A DNA stretch of 64,000 bases from Portibacter marinus (GCF_021533195.1 NZ_JAJNKB010000001.1:953656-1017655); one strand, 5' to 3'. Positions 13,401 through 18,846 are shown, numbered from the stretch's first letter. Program-made: numbers and translations. The notes: a model not told the origin generated them from the sequence alone.

Positions 13401-13847
13401 TACCGAAGTGCTGTTGTTAGAGCCGCTAGGGCCAGACTTAAAATCGACTGGAGGTATAAATTCCACCAGTACTCTGCTACCGGTTGCTGAAGCAACGTTC
13501 GCAAGCCAAGTTCCATCGGGATCGGAAGTCACCGTAGTGATAAAAATTTCATCATCGTCATATACATTTATAGTGACATCACCATAACCCAATTCGGCAA
13601 ATCGATATGCATCTGAAGCATCGGCTGACCCATTATGTTCAAATTCTCTGTAAACCGTACCTCCTATTTCATCCCCTGCCATGGTACATGGAGGTGCTGA
13701 ATAGTTATTCGTATTTAACATTGACCTAAACCCATCATAGGTATAGAAGTCAAGTCCTGCCGAATATAGAAATGTGGAAATAAGGGCTACTCCTAATACG
13801 GATATAGCAATAGTCTTTGCCCTTGGAGCAATTCGAAGTTTTCTCAT
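1440..13847 (-). CDS. giant multidomain secreted protein with SdrD-like repeats, dockerin, cohesin-like and T9SS sorting domains
   Basis: This 4135-residue protein has an N-terminal hydrophobic export segment (about residues 8-33). A globular region reaches residue 640. Seven SdrD B-like repeats follow, six of them starting (V/I)GDTxxVDxxxNG and spaced about 133 residues apart. Next come three units pairing a GDLP...GE(V/I)EDY module with another SdrD-like repeat (about 1586-2600), a conserved-repeat-type segment, then HYR/Ig-like modules (about 2870-3620). The tail has a dockerin type I-like region (VNRDGKVTGSDILQLRKMILG), a cohesin-like beta domain (about 3913-4043) and a T9SS type A sorting domain that keeps the NEPNP motif. 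Such proteins are normally exported by the type IX system and attached to the surface or released. Adhesion or matrix formation is an inference. The reading frame is intact over 12.4 kb. The gene stands alone, with its own terminator downstream. Confidence 0.93.
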   Translation of the reverse strand: MRKLRIAPRAKTIAISVLGVALISTFLYSAGLDFYTYDGFRSMLNTNNYSAPPCTMAGDEIGGTVYREFEHNGSADASDAYRFAELGYGDVTINVYDDDEIFITTVTSDPDGTWLANVASATGSRVLVEFIPPVDFKSGPSGSNNSTSVLRVDLGSCNNDFTIGKPEDHCQDNPTIATACFPGPSSPASTVVIIDYEDSEQFVINQNTYPYNAFTAEETTASAIADESNTGFISGIAWDRIHNQILSASFMKLTSAGMNNTIGNVYTTSTSGTTSLWLDLESVFPNAAGGNLFQDGTADNNADPDVHNIGYIGFTDIDINADDSEVYLFNARDRSIYIVPIDQVSGNPVTSDITIVPIPAICGGNNGNGFPFAASGGVGFFDGRVYVSTTCTGPTVSDLQGAIYSFNPSSPSPVLELTIDYASWEMPEIYIGGNPGFTNGAELQNVLAPWSTGLSNVNRAQFVAGVYTPGTGFSDFAPWAMDIEFDIHPDGNVGMNIVTKNRGIDATETFNDPSNGGYISKAALVGGTWVMESNGVAGPFSTALAESVSAANPEFNIFRRGQDDATFYHGEGLEGPSFNGGALVIPGFKEVMSSNTDDIEGDFDSGFTWHDVSNGLKTRAVNLLQGADVGFAKGNSWGDLQALCEIPPIEIGNYVWLDDDLDGFQDPSETPQPGIEVELWKDTDDNGLGDLFIGSTMTDMNGYYFFGGVGDANVSQPLAPFMTYEVRISLDAVQGVNPEVDRFTIANNTSDQFDSDYIDTLIGGNQYAKTIVTTSNTDLVFHQLDAGLFAPNSVGDTVFVDANYNGLQDGGEAGIEGVTVTLYDAATGSPVTEDSSGDPITPQLTDATGRYKFENLLPGNYYVQFDVTTNTAGLTYGSTIENVNGNSLSPNDSDIDEFGRSDTASIVGGQMDCTLDAGFYEPVSVGDTVFVDVNGNGLQDNGEPGIPGVEVTLYDNSGNQITELFDGTPIGTITTDANGLYKIDSLIPGSYYVIFDVTTATDGEAGNYVPTFQNVNGTTLDPDDSDIDINQTSDTTAFIPSGEMDCTLDAGYFVPVAIGDTAWVDDNGNGILDGDEDILANVGVELFKVEAGVPVAQTEDYLGNLLPTQTDGNGRYKFENLAPGDYEVRFTSPTGTDYLITLSNEGMDDFIDSDAVIDDSAVRTAGTTASVTLESGQIDCTLDAGFYEPVSIGDTVFVDLEGNGLQDAADPAIPNVPVALYDTSGTQIINDIFGNPLATTTDADGRYKFENLAPNAYYVVFDIENASGLTDAADYVSTIQNVLMNSSDVLDSDINSDEVSDTIELASDSIDCTLDAGYFIPVSVGDTVFVDNNGNGIQDGTDFGLGGIVVTLYKIEGMSGVIQNTDYLGNDISMVVTNMDGSYKFENLAPGQYYVEFDLDNAGNGTNYYSTYENINGAPNDSEDSDLDQFVQTNLVSDTTAALLSGGMDCTLDAGFFEPISIGDTAFVDANLNGLQDDGEPGLAGITATLYYEDPVTGDWIEVTSDIDGITVTPLVTDADGRYKFENLPPGNYYVNFDSGGIPPTLQDVGLNDAVDSDIDAAGNSDTLIVLSTDVMNCTFDAGYQGLDYGDLPDGYVTADSTNAGNAPKHVMREGKYLGALVDLDADGGPSADGLVDDATGSSYVIPAGAMGDDEDGIEFLSPMLPGQLAYVKITYTSTSDAFLNGWIDFDGSDNFTADDSLNWVEVDGASIAETRNLPLEVGNDTTIIAAFEVPETAVFATGNAYARFRMSCDGDLEPDSGLALDGEIEDYVQPLGKLGNYVWLDADFDGIQDPVDGDEVPLQGVQVAITFDTTVNGLSISIIDTVVTDASGLYSFCGLIASDGGQYQLTLITPDGLASTMANQGGNDQLDSDSDILIGEEGRDSIQTNPFMIIDVTNLPMGENGEADDPNAVGGFPDNQVNQTYDFGLVPLDFGDLPEMDFGDLPISYQTSEDGSVDPPRHIVTTNKRLGACVDSEPDGQPDEMGMGDDDNMDDTDEEFSFGDCSAGSDEDGIEFLTPMIPGDSAYLKLTYTLPAPAVMGDPAGYVTGFIDFNGDGSFEPGDQITIFSINGSDLSSDLTSVPLGEGSDSMVIVGFLVPETATFNGGLAFTRFRLACEDGLGPIGVLSDGSIPEGEVEDYVVPLVKAGNLVWLDQNYDGIQDTSSTSVEEGVADVAVNITYTYMNNGIDLTISFDTITDANGKYSFCGLLPNDVGEYKISVISPEFLTPTLANNTSVTDSLDSDHTINMGDTIVMTDVFQITDASMIPIGEDGIEDEPNSEGMFPDSLFNQTFDFGFVPLDYGDLDSSYVTAAEDGGPIHVITENKYLGQSVDAERNAAVDSIAGATVDGDDNNIGLTLPDGSMSTDDEDGIAFITPLIPGAKATISVNYTLSEEDGFLNGWIDYNGNGTFEAEEALEFYSEGVTPDTDGALATASDTIVELCFNVPEDAVYNEGDVHARFRLSCDGGLDPTDGFPVPDPTGPQAPQGEVEDYFVPLAKIGNLAFFDNNLNGSQDSTDAVVVEDGVPDVNHILAFAGPDGVFDSTDYVYNFSTDSDGNYFVCGLIEGNYNLIPTKYDTSSVTPEDTIPVRYILTAANCDENDNLDSDFMPNVMFSIPDLLFNDLVTGENGDTDNPGGEGFPDEQDQLNIDEGWIPEPNIEAIANIAGVDFPESGRCGNFNVIADVCIQNTGFVDMGGELVGARLENIDIEINLGEQFMGAFVGVIGDPMILDTVEYEDAFMLVDDEDRPNENPDFDGNDDIDGSLEDGILEPGEIVCLRITFEIRPEELPEEDAMNLAFNAVVSGMAINDAGKELPDYFNGGMQYVAVDSSDRMFMFDGTYDDPNDPEPLGDCYETSLALSQQPINLSYDENCEALVTPQMVLTELDEDCTNEVYPLGGYYRLQLEDMNGNILIPYTDSLVLDDPAFIGNMYNIRATSVADVCNSSWGKVTVENKLNPVIMCMSDTITCGELLVLDPPSVENNCGEIDLRLVNRVVTDVSCEDDELQTVVVETWEVRDLSGVRMSSCQQTLSIEQFDIDDVVGPETNDTTLSCTVGEMPSPEELGVPTLNGEPLYPDNFVDCGIFVDFEDEFFDFGNDCTNGVQRTWTVTNWICGSDNSTTFTQLITLQDTAGPVLSGLPNDMTVSTSGFECQATVIVPAITAVDDCNPDDIRIDISYEGGFVMDQNGATIELPVGISTVSYIAYDVCGNSTTASYNVTVQDLAQPVTICDGFTTISLNSEGRASLSAVNLDNGSMDECGPVTLDIRRMDDDLGFMEAVDFTCDDIGPDNIMVALRVTDLGGNSNQCMAEVTIQDKVPPVLVAGLPDITISCDFPFSMDDLGVFGTLVNDPDSIQPIIIDDEAAVFSGPAQDGLILDNCSTAAMSEITSGDLDQCGNGSLIRTLTATSPNGETVSVVQRITLVNPSPFLESDIDWPDDITLNQCNGDDLNPNNLPEGQNFPQYEEDNCDMVSSTFEDRIIDGNGCLVIERTWFVSDWCQRENNVFVIFDSVQTITINNDVAPVLTASCEDITVESLDADCGDVFVPLTMSATDDCLNSEDLIYGYEIDAFSDGRIDIQGEGSDASDLYPVGKHTIYWVVGDGCGNLTGCEYTFEVVNNKAPSPKCFQGISTNLTLMDTMGVVTPLVMLTPDFIDAGSDHPCFDDLTISFSTDVEDTLRTFGCEDVGQQALQLYVTAPNGAQDFCATFILIEDNDGLCIDGAFLDISGTLFTETDVEISDVEVALEGTDMRQFTDENGQYVMPNMPLGGDYQVKPRKDDEYMNGVSTLDLLLIQRHILGISELGSPYKLIAADVNRDGKVTGSDILQLRKMILGIQDSFSNNTSWRFLDATYQFLDPRDPWAQAIPETYEIYDLASNMVVDFLGLKVGDVNGNVELNGQPIIAEKRSGELPFELSFHDRLIKKGEMVQIPFYGDSIKNIAGYQFTMSIDPAVATIQEVTGLTHGISDSNFGKRFLEKGFLACSWENAVGLEMNGDEALFGITLVAQEDIMLSEIISLNSVITTKEAYTSEGELRDINLTLRDGTIHGVGKPKLFQNEPNPWIRNTVISFSLPEAMRARLRVFNAAGKLIVDHEADYEPGIHKYDVNAGEFGALGVYYYELITDGYKMTKKMVFIQ

Positions 13848-14431
13848 CTGTAATGACCTTGTAGTTTATAATTATCTTATCCACCGGTTTTGGGATGTTC
13901 GGTTGAATTAAATTATACGGTCATCGGAAATTGGGAATCGGTCACAGAAGTGCCATTGCACCAATGTGTGTCTTATTTTTAGTGAAGGGTGTCGATCGTG
14001 AACTCGTGACATCTTTAGCTTTTGGGAAGCATAAAACAGTCGCATGGCACACTTTAACGCTATGTAGAAGAAAGGCCAAATCATGAGAATAGGGTTTTGT
14101 AGTTTTCTTATTCTTCCATTAGTCCTTCTTTATCTGTAAACCTCAATGAGGTTTTTGCTTTTCACGTCAACATAAAAGCTGAAACGCGCATGTAGAGGGC
14201 CTTTCAATTCGATCTTAGAAAATTCCTCACACAAATATATAATAAAATCGTAATATGTATAATATTTAACATAAATATTTTAGATATATAACTTTTATCA
14301 CATATGAACATGTGATATTCAGTTAATGATTTAATACTGTCCTGATTCGAAGGCATGCAAGTTGACAAGCAATTATTTTTATCTTTAACCTTCTAAATGA
14401 GGATCGTTCAAATCCTGTAAATGACTATTCA
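13848..14431. other. 584-bp intergenic region between divergent genes
   Basis: No open reading frame of note. It must hold the promoters of the giant gene (minus) and the VTC gene (plus). The part from about 14220 to 14320 is very AT-rich. An intrinsic-terminator-like hairpin pointing rightward sits inside it (14138-14160), although no plus-strand gene precedes it. Confidence 0.6.
14138..14160 (+). terminator. orphan terminator-like hairpin
   Basis: AAACCTC (14138-14144), loop AAT, GAGGTTT (14148-14154), then TTGCTTTTC. It has the form of a rho-independent terminator on the plus strand, but the nearest upstream gene is transcribed away from it. It could end a small RNA made from 13850-14140, or be a chance structure. 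Confidence 0.45.
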
Positions 14432-15172
14432 ATGTTGACTGAAATTCTTCGAGATTTTGAAAGCATCTCACTGGCAGAAATAGCTAAAGTTGCGCTGCTC
14501 AAGAGAGTCGATACCAAGTTTGTACTTAATCAAAACATCTTGAACGACATTGTAAAGGATTGGAAGCAGCATTTCAGTGTGTTGGAGATCAATAATAAAG
14601 TTATTTTTCAATACAAAACACATTATTTCGATACCCCAGATCATCAATTTTATTTCGATCATCAAAGAGGAAAAATCAGAAGATCGAAAGTTAGAATAAG
14701 AGAATATCTCGATAGTAATCAAGCCTATTTCGAGATAAAATCTAAAAACATGAAGCGTCAAACGGATAAGAAAAGAATGCTTTTACCTCGAAATGTAACA
14801 GATGCGTCTAGACTGACAAAGGAATTTCTAGAAAAGAATTCGTTTGAAGTTCCTGATTTACAAGCCTCCATTAATAATCAATTTAAGAGATTTACTTTGG
14901 TCAATAGAACTGAAGAAGAGAGACTTACCATAGATTTTGACATTCAATTCTACAATGATAAGAATAAGATTTCGTTAGAAAATATCGCTATTATTGAACT
15001 TAAACAAAAGGAATTCGACAGAACATCACTGGTCTTTGAAACCTTGAAAAAGCACAACGTAAGACCCACCGGATTCAGCAAATACTGCTATGGTTTAGCC
15101 GCGCTTAATCCCGACCTCAAGCAAAATTATCTTCTTCCGAAATTCAGATTACTGAAAAAATTAACAGCATAA
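14432..15172 (+). CDS. VTC-domain polyphosphate polymerase family protein
   Basis: The 246-residue protein matches the VTC/triphosphate-tunnel family. Basic and acidic residues typical of the tunnel are visible: KRVDTKF near residue 24, a Lys/Arg-rich strand (GKIRRSKVRIREY), FEIKSK, IELKQ, and the C-terminal PTGFSKYCYG. Eukaryotic VTC4 makes inorganic polyphosphate from ATP in such a tunnel; bacterial members are usually annotated as polyphosphate polymerase domain proteins, with activity mostly unproven. The next gene (DUF4956) starts 1 base after the stop, so the two are surely co-transcribed. This pairing recurs in bacteria and suggests a membrane-coupled polymerase. The ATG at 14432 is the first in frame. 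Confidence 0.85.
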   Translation: MLTEILRDFESISLAEIAKVALLKRVDTKFVLNQNILNDIVKDWKQHFSVLEINNKVIFQYKTHYFDTPDHQFYFDHQRGKIRRSKVRIREYLDSNQAYFEIKSKNMKRQTDKKRMLLPRNVTDASRLTKEFLEKNSFEVPDLQASINNQFKRFTLVNRTEEERLTIDFDIQFYNDKNKISLENIAIIELKQKEFDRTSLVFETLKKHNVRPTGFSKYCYGLAALNPDLKQNYLLPKFRLLKKLTA

Positions 15173-15173
15173 C

Positions 15174-15770
15174 ATGGAGTTATTTGACATCCCACTGTAC
15201 GATGATGATTTTCTGAAAATGCTTTTCAGATTTATGATCAATATGGTTTATATCACCATTATCGTTCGCATTTTTTATTTCAAGTACGCGAGGAACAAAC
15301 AATTCCTATTCACATATTACATGATTGCCATCATCGTATTCTTCTTGTGTTTTACCTTAAAGAAATTCGAGTTAGACCTGGGCATGGCTCTTGGTTTATT
15401 TGCCATTTTCGGAATCATCCGGTATCGGACCAATCCAATGGAAATCAATGACATGACCTACCTATTCATTGTTATAGGTATATCAGTGATCAATTCACTG
15501 GCCAATCAAAAAATGAGTTACGCTGAAATACTGGGCGCCAATACGTTAGTGGTAGGAGCCATAGGGGTGCTGGAAATTTTCAAATTTGTAAACCACGAAA
15601 AATCTAAAAAGGTGGTTTATGAAAAAATAGAGAATATCAAGTTAGAGAATATGGAACTGCTTAAAGCTGATTTGGAAGCTAGGACAGGCCTAACCATTAA
15701 CAGAATTGAAGTGGGTAATGTTGATTTCCTCAGAGACCTGGCAGACATTAAGATATTTTATGATGAGTAG
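15174..15770 (+). CDS. DUF4956 family integral membrane protein
   Basis: 198 residues with four or five predicted membrane segments (roughly 18-36, 45-62, 68-82, 95-110 and 118-136), followed by a cytoplasmic alpha/beta tail. The conserved FGIIRYRT stretch of DUF4956 proteins is present near residue 80. No enzymatic function is established for the family, but it is repeatedly found beside VTC-type polymerases, as here with a 1-base gap. A role as membrane partner, for instance moving or anchoring the polymer, is an inference from context. Confidence 0.82.
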   Translation: MELFDIPLYDDDFLKMLFRFMINMVYITIIVRIFYFKYARNKQFLFTYYMIAIIVFFLCFTLKKFELDLGMALGLFAIFGIIRYRTNPMEINDMTYLFIVIGISVINSLANQKMSYAEILGANTLVVGAIGVLEIFKFVNHEKSKKVVYEKIENIKLENMELLKADLEARTGLTINRIEVGNVDFLRDLADIKIFYDE

Positions 15771-15792
15771 ACTTTAGGTCTATTTCGTTTAA

Positions 15793-15830
15793 GAAAAATT
15801 CAGGCTGAAATTTATGAAAGATCAGCCTGA
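15793..15830 (-). terminator. intrinsic terminator between convergent genes
   Basis: TCAGGCTGA (15800-15808) pairs perfectly with TCAGCCTGA (15822-15830). On the minus strand the stem is followed by ATTTTTCTT, fitting termination of the gene at 15840-16232. The hairpin may also stop the polymerase/DUF4956 operon. Confidence 0.7.
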
Positions 15831-15839
15831 TGAGCTAGG

Positions 15840-16232
15840 TCAATGGAGGCCGTAGAGTTTTACAACTCCTTTTCTACGGACTTTTAGTTCGCTATTGTAA
15901 TAAAAAACTACTTTACTAATGATCCTATTTTTACCATTGAGGTCAATGGTCCTTGTTTCTCCGCCTGCCGGAATATGATTTCGAATTTCTATCGTTTCCT
16001 TATTTCCATTTCTATAGTGCACGATCACTTTTCTGAATTCGACAGGAGCTTTTTTTACCTGAAGTTTTATTTTCCTAAAACTGCCCTCTTTTGCAGTGAC
16101 GACAATCTCATCTCTATCCAGCTTATAATTTACGGTTCTTTGACCCAGAAAGTCCCATCTGATATTTTGAGGAGAAAATGACATAAGGCTTGATGCCAGG
16201 AAAAAAGCGAAGATCACATTTAAAGTTTTCAT
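15840..16232 (-). CDS. small secreted beta-rich protein, DUF2541-like
   Basis: 130 residues with a clear N-terminal signal peptide (hydrophobic FAFFLASSLMSF), then a compact domain of alternating beta strands. The order of motifs (LGQRTVNYKLDRDEI, FRKIKLQV, VHYRNGN, HIPAGGETRTIDL, ISKVVFYYNS) resembles the DUF2541/YaaI group of exported small proteins. The match is from memory of the pattern, not a search. Function is unknown. It is a single gene with its own terminator and probably periplasmic. Confidence 0.7.
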   Translation of the reverse strand: MKTLNVIFAFFLASSLMSFSPQNIRWDFLGQRTVNYKLDRDEIVVTAKEGSFRKIKLQVKKAPVEFRKVIVHYRNGNKETIEIRNHIPAGGETRTIDLNGKNRIISKVVFYYNSELKVRRKGVVKLYGLH

Positions 16233-16404
16233 TTTTATTCGATTTAGATGAATGAATGATTTATACTTAGAAGAGGTTGAATCTTAGGTACTGTACTCAT
16301 CATAAGCTTATCTTAACACTTTCTTAAATGGAGCCGCTTTATTGTAGAAGCATTAGAAAGTCCGAACATTGTACAAATGCGAACTGTTTCAAAATAAAAA
16401 ATAA

Positions 16405-17241
16405 ATGAGACTTGTATATTTTACACTTTTTATGCTTTGCAACGTCACCTTTATTGTTTCGCAAGACGTGGTCAGTGAGTCAGGAGGAATAAAGATCAGA
16501 GCTGCAGCAGAATTGGGATATGTCGCAGTTTTAGACCATAAAATCCAATTCGGTCAGAGTGGAACATATATTAATTATGTGAAGGAAGGTGGTCAGAGCA
16601 ATTTATTTCCAGTCAGCCGCTTTTCTTTGGAATTTGACTGGAATAGAAAGAATACCATCGTTTTGCTTTATCAGCCTTTACGCATAGAAACGCAAGCGCT
16701 TCCCGAAAGAGATCTGGTCATCGATGAGTTGACCTTCCCAGCCAATCAAGGGGTCAATTTTTTATATAATTTCCCATTCTACAGAATTAGCTATTTAAGA
16801 GAATTCATGGCCGATCATGATGGATACGATTTTGCTTTTGGTCTGACTGTTCAAATTCGTAACGCCAATATTTCTTTCACTTCTCTGGACGGCGAGCGCT
16901 TTCGAAACAATACAGACATAGGTATTGTACCTGCATTAAAATTGAGAACAAGAAAGCATTTTACACCTAAGTTTTATGCAGCATTAGAAGCGGATGGAAT
17001 CTATGCGCCGGTCAGCTATCTCAATGGTGCGGATAATGAGATCGTTGGTGCCATACTCGATGCCAGTATTCGAGGTGCCTATCAAATAGCTGAACCTGCA
17101 CATTCTTTTTTAAATCTCCGTTACCTGGGAGGCGGGGCAGTTGGAACTGACCCCGATTCTGAGGGCCCCGGAGATGGTTATGTAAGAAATTGGTTGCATT
17201 TTCTTACTGTTACTGCTGGATTTATCTATGAATTTGATTAA
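16405..17241 (+). CDS. predicted outer-membrane beta-barrel protein
   Basis: 278 residues with a signal peptide (MRLVYFTLFMLCNVTFIVSQ). The rest alternates polar and hydrophobic residues with many Tyr, Phe and Trp, as in outer-membrane barrels, and ends in strands (LTVTAGFIYEF) with aromatic residues near the C-terminus. No specific family recognised. The stop lies 4 bases from the end of the convergent T9SS protein gene. Confidence 0.6.
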   Translation: MRLVYFTLFMLCNVTFIVSQDVVSESGGIKIRAAAELGYVAVLDHKIQFGQSGTYINYVKEGGQSNLFPVSRFSLEFDWNRKNTIVLLYQPLRIETQALPERDLVIDELTFPANQGVNFLYNFPFYRISYLREFMADHDGYDFAFGLTVQIRNANISFTSLDGERFRNNTDIGIVPALKLRTRKHFTPKFYAALEADGIYAPVSYLNGADNEIVGAILDASIRGAYQIAEPAHSFLNLRYLGGGAVGTDPDSEGPGDGYVRNWLHFLTVTAGFIYEFD

Positions 17242-17245
17242 GCCC

Positions 17246-18148
17246 CTAGCTTTTCACCAATCTGACAATTTGAGTTTCTCCAATTTGGTTATATGCTTTC
17301 AAGACATAGATACCACTAGGAAAATTAGATAGATTTAATATCGTTTCACCTTGCAGTTTATCCATTTTCTGAAGCAAAGCTCCTGATAAACTGAAAAGTT
17401 GTACTGTTTGGTGATCTGAAGATCCTTGTATTAAGACTTCACTACTATTAATGAATGTAGCTGTTAACTTATCCTTGTGTCTTTTATTATTAAAAGATAA
17501 CATTTTCGAGTATTCATACTCATTATTGAAATCGACCTGTTTTAAGCGGTAGAAATTCATGCCAAATGCTGGATTCCTGTGCAAGAATTCATAAGTCAAT
17601 GACTCGCTAGAATTTCCATTTCCATCCACAAAAGCGATTGGATTAAAACGCTTTCCATCAATACTATGCTCAACGTAGAAACCTTCATTATTGATTTCAG
17701 TAACAGTTTCCCATTGAATTAGTGCAAATTCATCTTCTTGTACAACTTCAATCTTTGCATATTCCACCGGTAATACAGAACCTGCGGCATTATAGTTACA
17801 GGTCAATCCTGTCTGAGCAAATTGAAAAGTACCGTTGGTCGTTCCATTATATCCTTGACAATTACAACTGGAGCTACCTTTATCAAAGATTACTCTTCTC
17901 GTTTCACAAATTATTGTGGCATTGTAAACTCCATCTGCAGATCCACCTGTAGAATTGGTAACTGTAATAACTTCCTGATTGGCAATAGCAGCTAAAGCTT
18001 CTTCTACAGTGTTGTAAGTTACCGATAAGCAGGAAGAGTTTTTTCTATTGACTTGCTCAGGGCAAGATTGTCCGTTCGCGACAAGGCAAACCAAGGCGGT
18101 TAGAAGTGTGACAATCGCACACCTCCTAAAAGGGTATAGGTAAGGCAT
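17246..18148 (-). CDS. small secreted protein with T9SS type A sorting domain
   Basis: 300 residues from the ATG at 18148. An ATG further upstream at 18181 is in frame, but the later one puts a normal signal peptide (basic YPFRR, then AIVTLLTALVCLVANGQ) at the N-terminus and is preceded by an A-rich stretch. The N-terminal part has six or more Cys. The middle (LIQWETVTEINNEGFYVEHS...FYRLKQVD) is the fibronectin-like segment often placed before sorting domains. The last 75 residues form a T9SS type A sorting domain (LFSLSGALLQKM, LPSGIYVLKA-like end). Probably a cell-surface or released protein of unknown role. Confidence 0.82.
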   Translation of the reverse strand: MPYLYPFRRCAIVTLLTALVCLVANGQSCPEQVNRKNSSCLSVTYNTVEEALAAIANQEVITVTNSTGGSADGVYNATIICETRRVIFDKGSSSCNCQGYNGTTNGTFQFAQTGLTCNYNAAGSVLPVEYAKIEVVQEDEFALIQWETVTEINNEGFYVEHSIDGKRFNPIAFVDGNGNSSESLTYEFLHRNPAFGMNFYRLKQVDFNNEYEYSKMLSFNNKRHKDKLTATFINSSEVLIQGSSDHQTVQLFSLSGALLQKMDKLQGETILNLSNFPSGIYVLKAYNQIGETQIVRLVKS

Positions 18149-18275
18149 TTTATTTTTTTTAGTTTGATGACTAGACAGCAAATTGAATATATCCCCCCAC
18201 TCCAGCTAAAGCGAATGGTCTGAAATGTCAGTTAGTTGCCAGAATCTTTTATCAATAAAAATTATCATAATTTTC

Positions 18276-18303
18276 TTTGGGTAAAAATCTATTTCTATAT
18301 TTG
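18276..18303 (+). promoter_or_regulatory. probable promoter of tRNA-Pro
   Basis: TTTG (18276-18279) and TATATTTG (18296-18303) match the Bacteroidota -33 and -7 elements, although the 16-base spacer is shorter than usual. The tRNA starts about 40 bases downstream. Confidence 0.5.
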
Positions 18304-18342
18304 CACCGCCTTAGCAGTAAGGTGTGTTTTTTAATGCAATAG

Positions 18343-18417
18343 AGGGGCGTGGCGCAGTCCGGTTAGCGCACTTGGTTTGGGACCAAGGGGTCGTAGGTTC
18401 GAATCCTATCGCCCCTA
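18343..18417 (+). tRNA. tRNA-Pro (anticodon TGG)
   Basis: A complete cloverleaf can be folded. The acceptor stem is AGGGGCG (18343-18349) with CGCCCCT (18410-18416) and discriminator A at 18417. The anticodon stem is CTTGG/CCAAG with loop TTTGGGA, so the anticodon is TGG (18378-18380). The T arm is GTAGG-TTCGAAT-CCTAT. The 3' CCA is not encoded. A terminator follows directly. Confidence 0.95.
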
Positions 18418-18460
18418 CTCTATTAAGCTCATCGATACTGTTCGATGGGCTTTTTTTATT
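18415..18460 (+). repeat. 46-bp direct repeat, left copy (tRNA-Pro tail plus terminator)
   Basis: This stretch covers the last three bases of tRNA-Pro, the spacer and the whole terminator hairpin with its T run. It is repeated without a mismatch at 18786-18831. The two copies flank the GIY-YIG gene, as expected for a duplicated target or an attachment site. Confidence 0.85.
18426..18457 (+). terminator. tRNA-Pro terminator
   Basis: A 10-bp stem (AGCTCATCGA with TCGATGGGCT, one G-T pair) with a 6-base loop, followed by TTTTTT. Only 8 bases separate it from the tRNA 3' end. Confidence 0.88.
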
Positions 18461-18469
18461 TTATAGAAC

Positions 18470-18703
18470 ATGTTTACCACCTATATTATTTACAGTCAAG
18501 CACTACGAAAGTACTATACGGGCTACACTTCTCAATCTGCTGAAGAAAGGCTCACATATCATAATAAAAAGCATCAAGGTTTTACATCTCGCGCCAAGGA
18601 CTGGGTCGTTGTGTATTCCCAATCTTTTCCGACGAGGGCTGAAGCACTGTTACAGGAAAGAAGAATCAAGAAAAGAGGTGCTGTTAGGTTTCTAGATCGT
18701 TGA
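18470..18703 (+). CDS. GIY-YIG nuclease family protein
   Basis: 77 residues forming a minimal UvrC N-terminal/URI-type nuclease domain. The YIIYS and YYTGYT strands stand for the GIY and YIG motifs, followed by a conserved region with Arg and His (ERLTYHNKKHQG, FTSRAKDW) and a C-terminal Glu/Lys helix (EALLQERRIKKRG). Such single-domain proteins are common in Bacteroidota, and many lie next to RNA genes. It starts 12 bases past the tRNA terminator T run and is enclosed by a perfect 46-bp repeat, which suggests a selfish homing-type element. A cellular repair role is not excluded. Confidence 0.85.
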   Translation: MFTTYIIYSQALRKYYTGYTSQSAEERLTYHNKKHQGFTSRAKDWVVVYSQSFPTRAEALLQERRIKKRGAVRFLDR

Positions 18704-18762
18704 TGTACTCCATTTTATGATCATTAAGCACAAACTGTGTATACCATTCAAAAACCATCGCC

Positions 18763-18779
18763 TCACGCCGTTGGCGTGA
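18763..18779. other. short perfect hairpin after the GIY-YIG gene
   Basis: TCACGCC, loop GTT, GGCGTGA. It lies between the GIY-YIG stop and the right 46-bp repeat. There is no T run after it, so it is not a standard terminator. It could be part of the element's end. Confidence 0.5.
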
Positions 18780-18785
18780 CAAGCT

Positions 18786-18831
18786 CTACTCTATTAAGCT
18801 CATCGATACTGTTCGATGGGCTTTTTTTATT
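18786..18831 (+). repeat. 46-bp direct repeat, right copy
   Basis: Perfect copy of 18415-18460, starting with the tRNA's final CTA. The bases before it do not match the tRNA acceptor stem, so only the tail and terminator are duplicated. The copy still forms a full terminator. Confidence 0.85.
18797..18828 (+). terminator. duplicated terminator after the GIY-YIG cassette
   Basis: Same 10-bp stem, 6-base loop and T run as the tRNA-Pro terminator. It probably ends the GIY-YIG transcript. Confidence 0.75.
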
Positions 18832-18846
18832 ATTTAAAGTGAATCA

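Larger units (their letters stand above)
18461..18831 (+). mobile_element. 371-bp GIY-YIG cassette inserted behind tRNA-Pro
   Basis: The unit consists of the GIY-YIG gene, a short tail with a 7-bp hairpin and the second copy of the 46-bp tRNA-end/terminator repeat. Removing it would leave one intact tRNA terminator. This arrangement suggests site-specific insertion at the tRNA 3' end, with the encoded nuclease as the likely agent. Movement itself is an inference. Confidence 0.5.

Noticed and set aside
14362..14387. TTGACAA and TATCTTTA as promoter of the VTC gene
   Set aside because: The spacer is only about 12 to 15 bases and the second box deviates from TAnnTTTG at the last position.
18324..18695. 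123-codon plus-strand frame across tRNA-Pro and the GIY-YIG gene
   Set aside because: It translates the tRNA and the nuclease gene in the wrong frame.
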